Shown: positions 60,488-60,591 of the stretch, one piece after another | Layout of the letters: the number at the start of each line of letters is the position of its first letter | Position numbering within the stretch: the stretch's first letter is position 1 | Source of the DNA: an uncultured bacterium | GTDB taxonomy: Bacteria > Verrucomicrobiota > Lentisphaeria > Victivallales > UBA1829 | Direction of reading: 5' to 3' | DNA: 60,591 bases | NCBI GenBank assembly: GCA_949290385.1 | Contig: CASERY010000118.1 | Coordinates: 1-60,591 of the forward strand | Program-made: the position numbers and the translations under genes | Notes under the pieces: model-generated | What the model saw: only the letters and a program-made list of their open reading frames with translations | The model's database searches: none | What the model was told of the DNA's origin: nothing

Positions 60488-60591
60488 GGCCTGTTCAAAC
60501 TGTGATCCTTCTATTATCCTTTATCAAGGCAGTTCAGTTTACAGGGAGCATTACAATACATGAGTTTTCAGGAAATACAACTTCTTTTTTT

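Overview
The window looks like a chromosomal segment of a Gram-negative, polysaccharide-degrading bacterium. An LPS-export permease (LptF), MurC, an LrgA/LrgB pair, histidine, threonine and serine biosynthesis genes, and many glycoside hydrolases of the GH10, GH16, GH20, GH63/37-like, DUF4838, DUF4091 and GH123-like types point to the PVC superphylum. Lentisphaerota/Victivallales is my best guess; this is inference from gene content, not a database match.

The main observation concerns the genetic code. I read 41 gene ends in this window: about 21 stop at TAA, about 20 at TGA and none at TAG. In contrast, 12 TAG codons sit inside the reading frames of 11 genes. They are at 708 (GH10), 15697 (DUF4091), 16969 and 18136 (ankyrin protein), 20513 (5-hydroxyisourate hydrolase), 25696 (unknown), 29169 (Nif3), 30048 (metalloprotease), 36946 (large glycosidase-like protein), 41386 (LptF), 44445 (CorA) and 58144 (membrane protein). 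In several cases the sequence beyond TAG is the recognisable rest of the family: the YRG tail of the hydrolase, the second half of Nif3, most of LptF, the end of the CorA membrane helix, and the GH10 tail seen in the neighbouring paralogue. The simplest reading is that UAG is a sense codon in this genome. The amino acid cannot be decided from this window, and no tRNA with a CUA anticodon is present here. CDS coordinates below read through TAG.

Layout. 1-3400: two tandem GH10 genes on the minus strand. 3.8-5.3 kb: tRNA-Pro and a zinc-ribbon protein. 6.9-15.8 kb: a plus-strand sugar-acid and polysaccharide locus (DUF4838, LacI regulator, GH16, galactonate dehydratase-like enzyme, interrupted SDR, KDPG-type aldolase, DUF4091). 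16-22 kb: AT-rich region with direct repeats, an exported ankyrin protein, a hydroxyisourate hydrolase and a phosphodiesterase. 22-30.6 kb: sialidase-like protein, DUF3089 lipoprotein, GH20, a probable small RNA, Nif3 and a metalloprotease. 30.9-46 kb: trehalase-like glycosidase, MurC, monooxygenase-fold protein, aspartate aminotransferase, glycosidase-like protein, ThrC, LptF, SerC, CorA, FmdB-type protein and KsgA. 46.7-51.1 kb: exported GH123-like and TPR/CBM9-like pair. 51.7-60.5 kb: DprA, acyltransferase, HisA-HisH, FolD, a two-part membrane protein and LrgAB.

Other signals are five intergenic loci, each with a private pair of 25-36 base direct repeats spaced 66-70 bases, a promoter-plus-terminator unit at 28.1-28.35 kb without a gene, and three damaged genes (TGA in the SDR, a frameshift in the ankyrin gene, a frameshifted remnant at 51.3 kb).
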